Source: a bacterium
GTDB taxonomy: Bacteria > Vulcanimicrobiota > JABDET01
Length of the DNA: 64,000 nt
Reading direction: 5' to 3'
Assembly: GCA_021800275.1 (NCBI GenBank)
Contig: JAJYZB010000001.1
Coordinates: forward strand, 62,001 to 126,000
The notes below the pieces were generated by a model. The model was not told the DNA's origin and ran no database searches. It saw nothing but the letters and a program-made list of their open reading frames with translations. Below are positions 63,695 to 64,000 of the stretch, in pieces. Positions within the stretch are counted from its first letter, which is position 1, and each line of letters starts with the position of its first letter. The position numbers were made by a program, and so were the translations under genes.

Positions 63695-64000
63695 CTATTT
63701 TTGTTCCAGATTTTTGATGGCGCTGACCAGGGTCTGTATGTCCACAGGCTTTCTAAAACAAGTATAAATGCCAAGCCTGATCCCTTTTTGAATCAATTCT
63801 GCCACATCATATCCTGTCAGAAAAATAACAGGGGTTCCGGGTTTCATTCGATTGATCTCTTCGTACAGTTCTATGCCATTTTTTCCCGGCAGCACAATAT
63901 CAATGATGCAAATATTCACATTTTGCTTCGTAAATTTCTCAAAAGCCTCCTCAGCGTTTTTAGCGGTGTCAACCTTGTAACGATTCAACTCCAGCAGGGT
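63695..64000 (-). CDS. Response regulator receiver, 5'-truncated by window end
   Basis: The frame is open to the last base, so the start is outside. The visible ~100 residues are the rest of a receiver: phospho-Asp in NICIIDIVLPGKNG, Thr in VIFLTGYD and Lys in CFRKPVD. The protein ends LEQK just after, so it is a single-domain regulator or the end of a longer protein such as a hybrid kinase. Confidence 0.88.
   Translation of the reverse strand, partial: TLLELNRYKVDTAKNAEEAFEKFTKQNVNICIIDIVLPGKNGIELYEEINRMKPGTPVIFLTGYDVAELIQKGIRLGIYTCFRKPVDIQTLVSAIKNLEQK

Overview
The window reads as a gene-dense bacterial chromosome of an uncultured-type lineage. No rRNA gene, insertion sequence, prophage or CRISPR array was seen. 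Several genes point to a Terrabacteria/Firmicutes-like background: a sigma-H-type factor very close to the spo0H family, HrcA, YqeG, a FadN-type beta-oxidation protein, a hemA-hemX-hemC order, and above all an archaeal-like (group III) chaperonin inside the dnaK operon, an arrangement known from some anaerobic Clostridia such as Carboxydothermus. I cannot place the organism more precisely from this sequence alone. Coding strands switch in long blocks, many stop/start codons overlap, and TTG starts are common.

Layout. 0-5 kb (+): a 5'-truncated DHH/CCA-adding fusion protein, trpS, a small exported protein and thyX. 4.8-14.7 kb (-): yqeG, mltG, mreB, maf, AMMECR1, MEMO1, tlyA, xseB, xseA, acyP, then three little-known envelope-linked proteins including a CofE-like ligase. 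14.9-26.1 kb (+): a quinone oxidoreductase, an unknown helical protein coupled to the AmmeMemoRadiSam radical SAM enzyme, a GAF histidine kinase, a rhomboid-like protein, sigH with tandem promoters, tRNA-Thr and tRNA-Tyr, and a fatty-acid module (acyl-CoA ligase, FadN, thiolase). 26.1-33.4 kb (-): the heat-shock operon hrcA-chaperonin-grpE-dnaK-thioredoxin-like-dnaJ-M50 protease. 33.5-39.8 kb (+): two TPR proteins, hemB, a GDPD, a decayed intergenic region and mfd.

39.7-47.5 kb (-): a complete chemotaxis operon, mcp-(REC-HTH-CheW)-cheA-cheY-cheC-cheD-cheB-cheR, with a soluble receptor and an unusual three-domain CheW protein. 47.6-52.6 kb (+): ubiE-hemA-hemX-hemC-(zinc ribbon-REC)-birA, a tightly overlapping cofactor operon. 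52.6-55.6 kb (-): a sulfotransferase, a protein with five zinc ribbons and a hydrophobic unknown. 55.7-58.6 kb (+): two exported proteins. 58.6-60.1 kb: a 108-bp repeat that captures the end of tRNA-Arg, an AIM24-family gene, and tRNA-Thr and tRNA-Asp. 60.2-63.3 kb (+): thiC-thiO-thiS. 63.3-64 kb (-): two response regulators, the second cut by the window end.

The strongest candidates for unusual biology are the Hsp70/group III chaperonin operon, whose chaperonin has Ser where the family has a catalytic Asp and which carries added redox and membrane-protease genes, and the REC-LuxR HTH-CheW fusion in the chemotaxis operon. The linked zinc-sensor-like and AmmeMemoRadiSam genes are a second tier.
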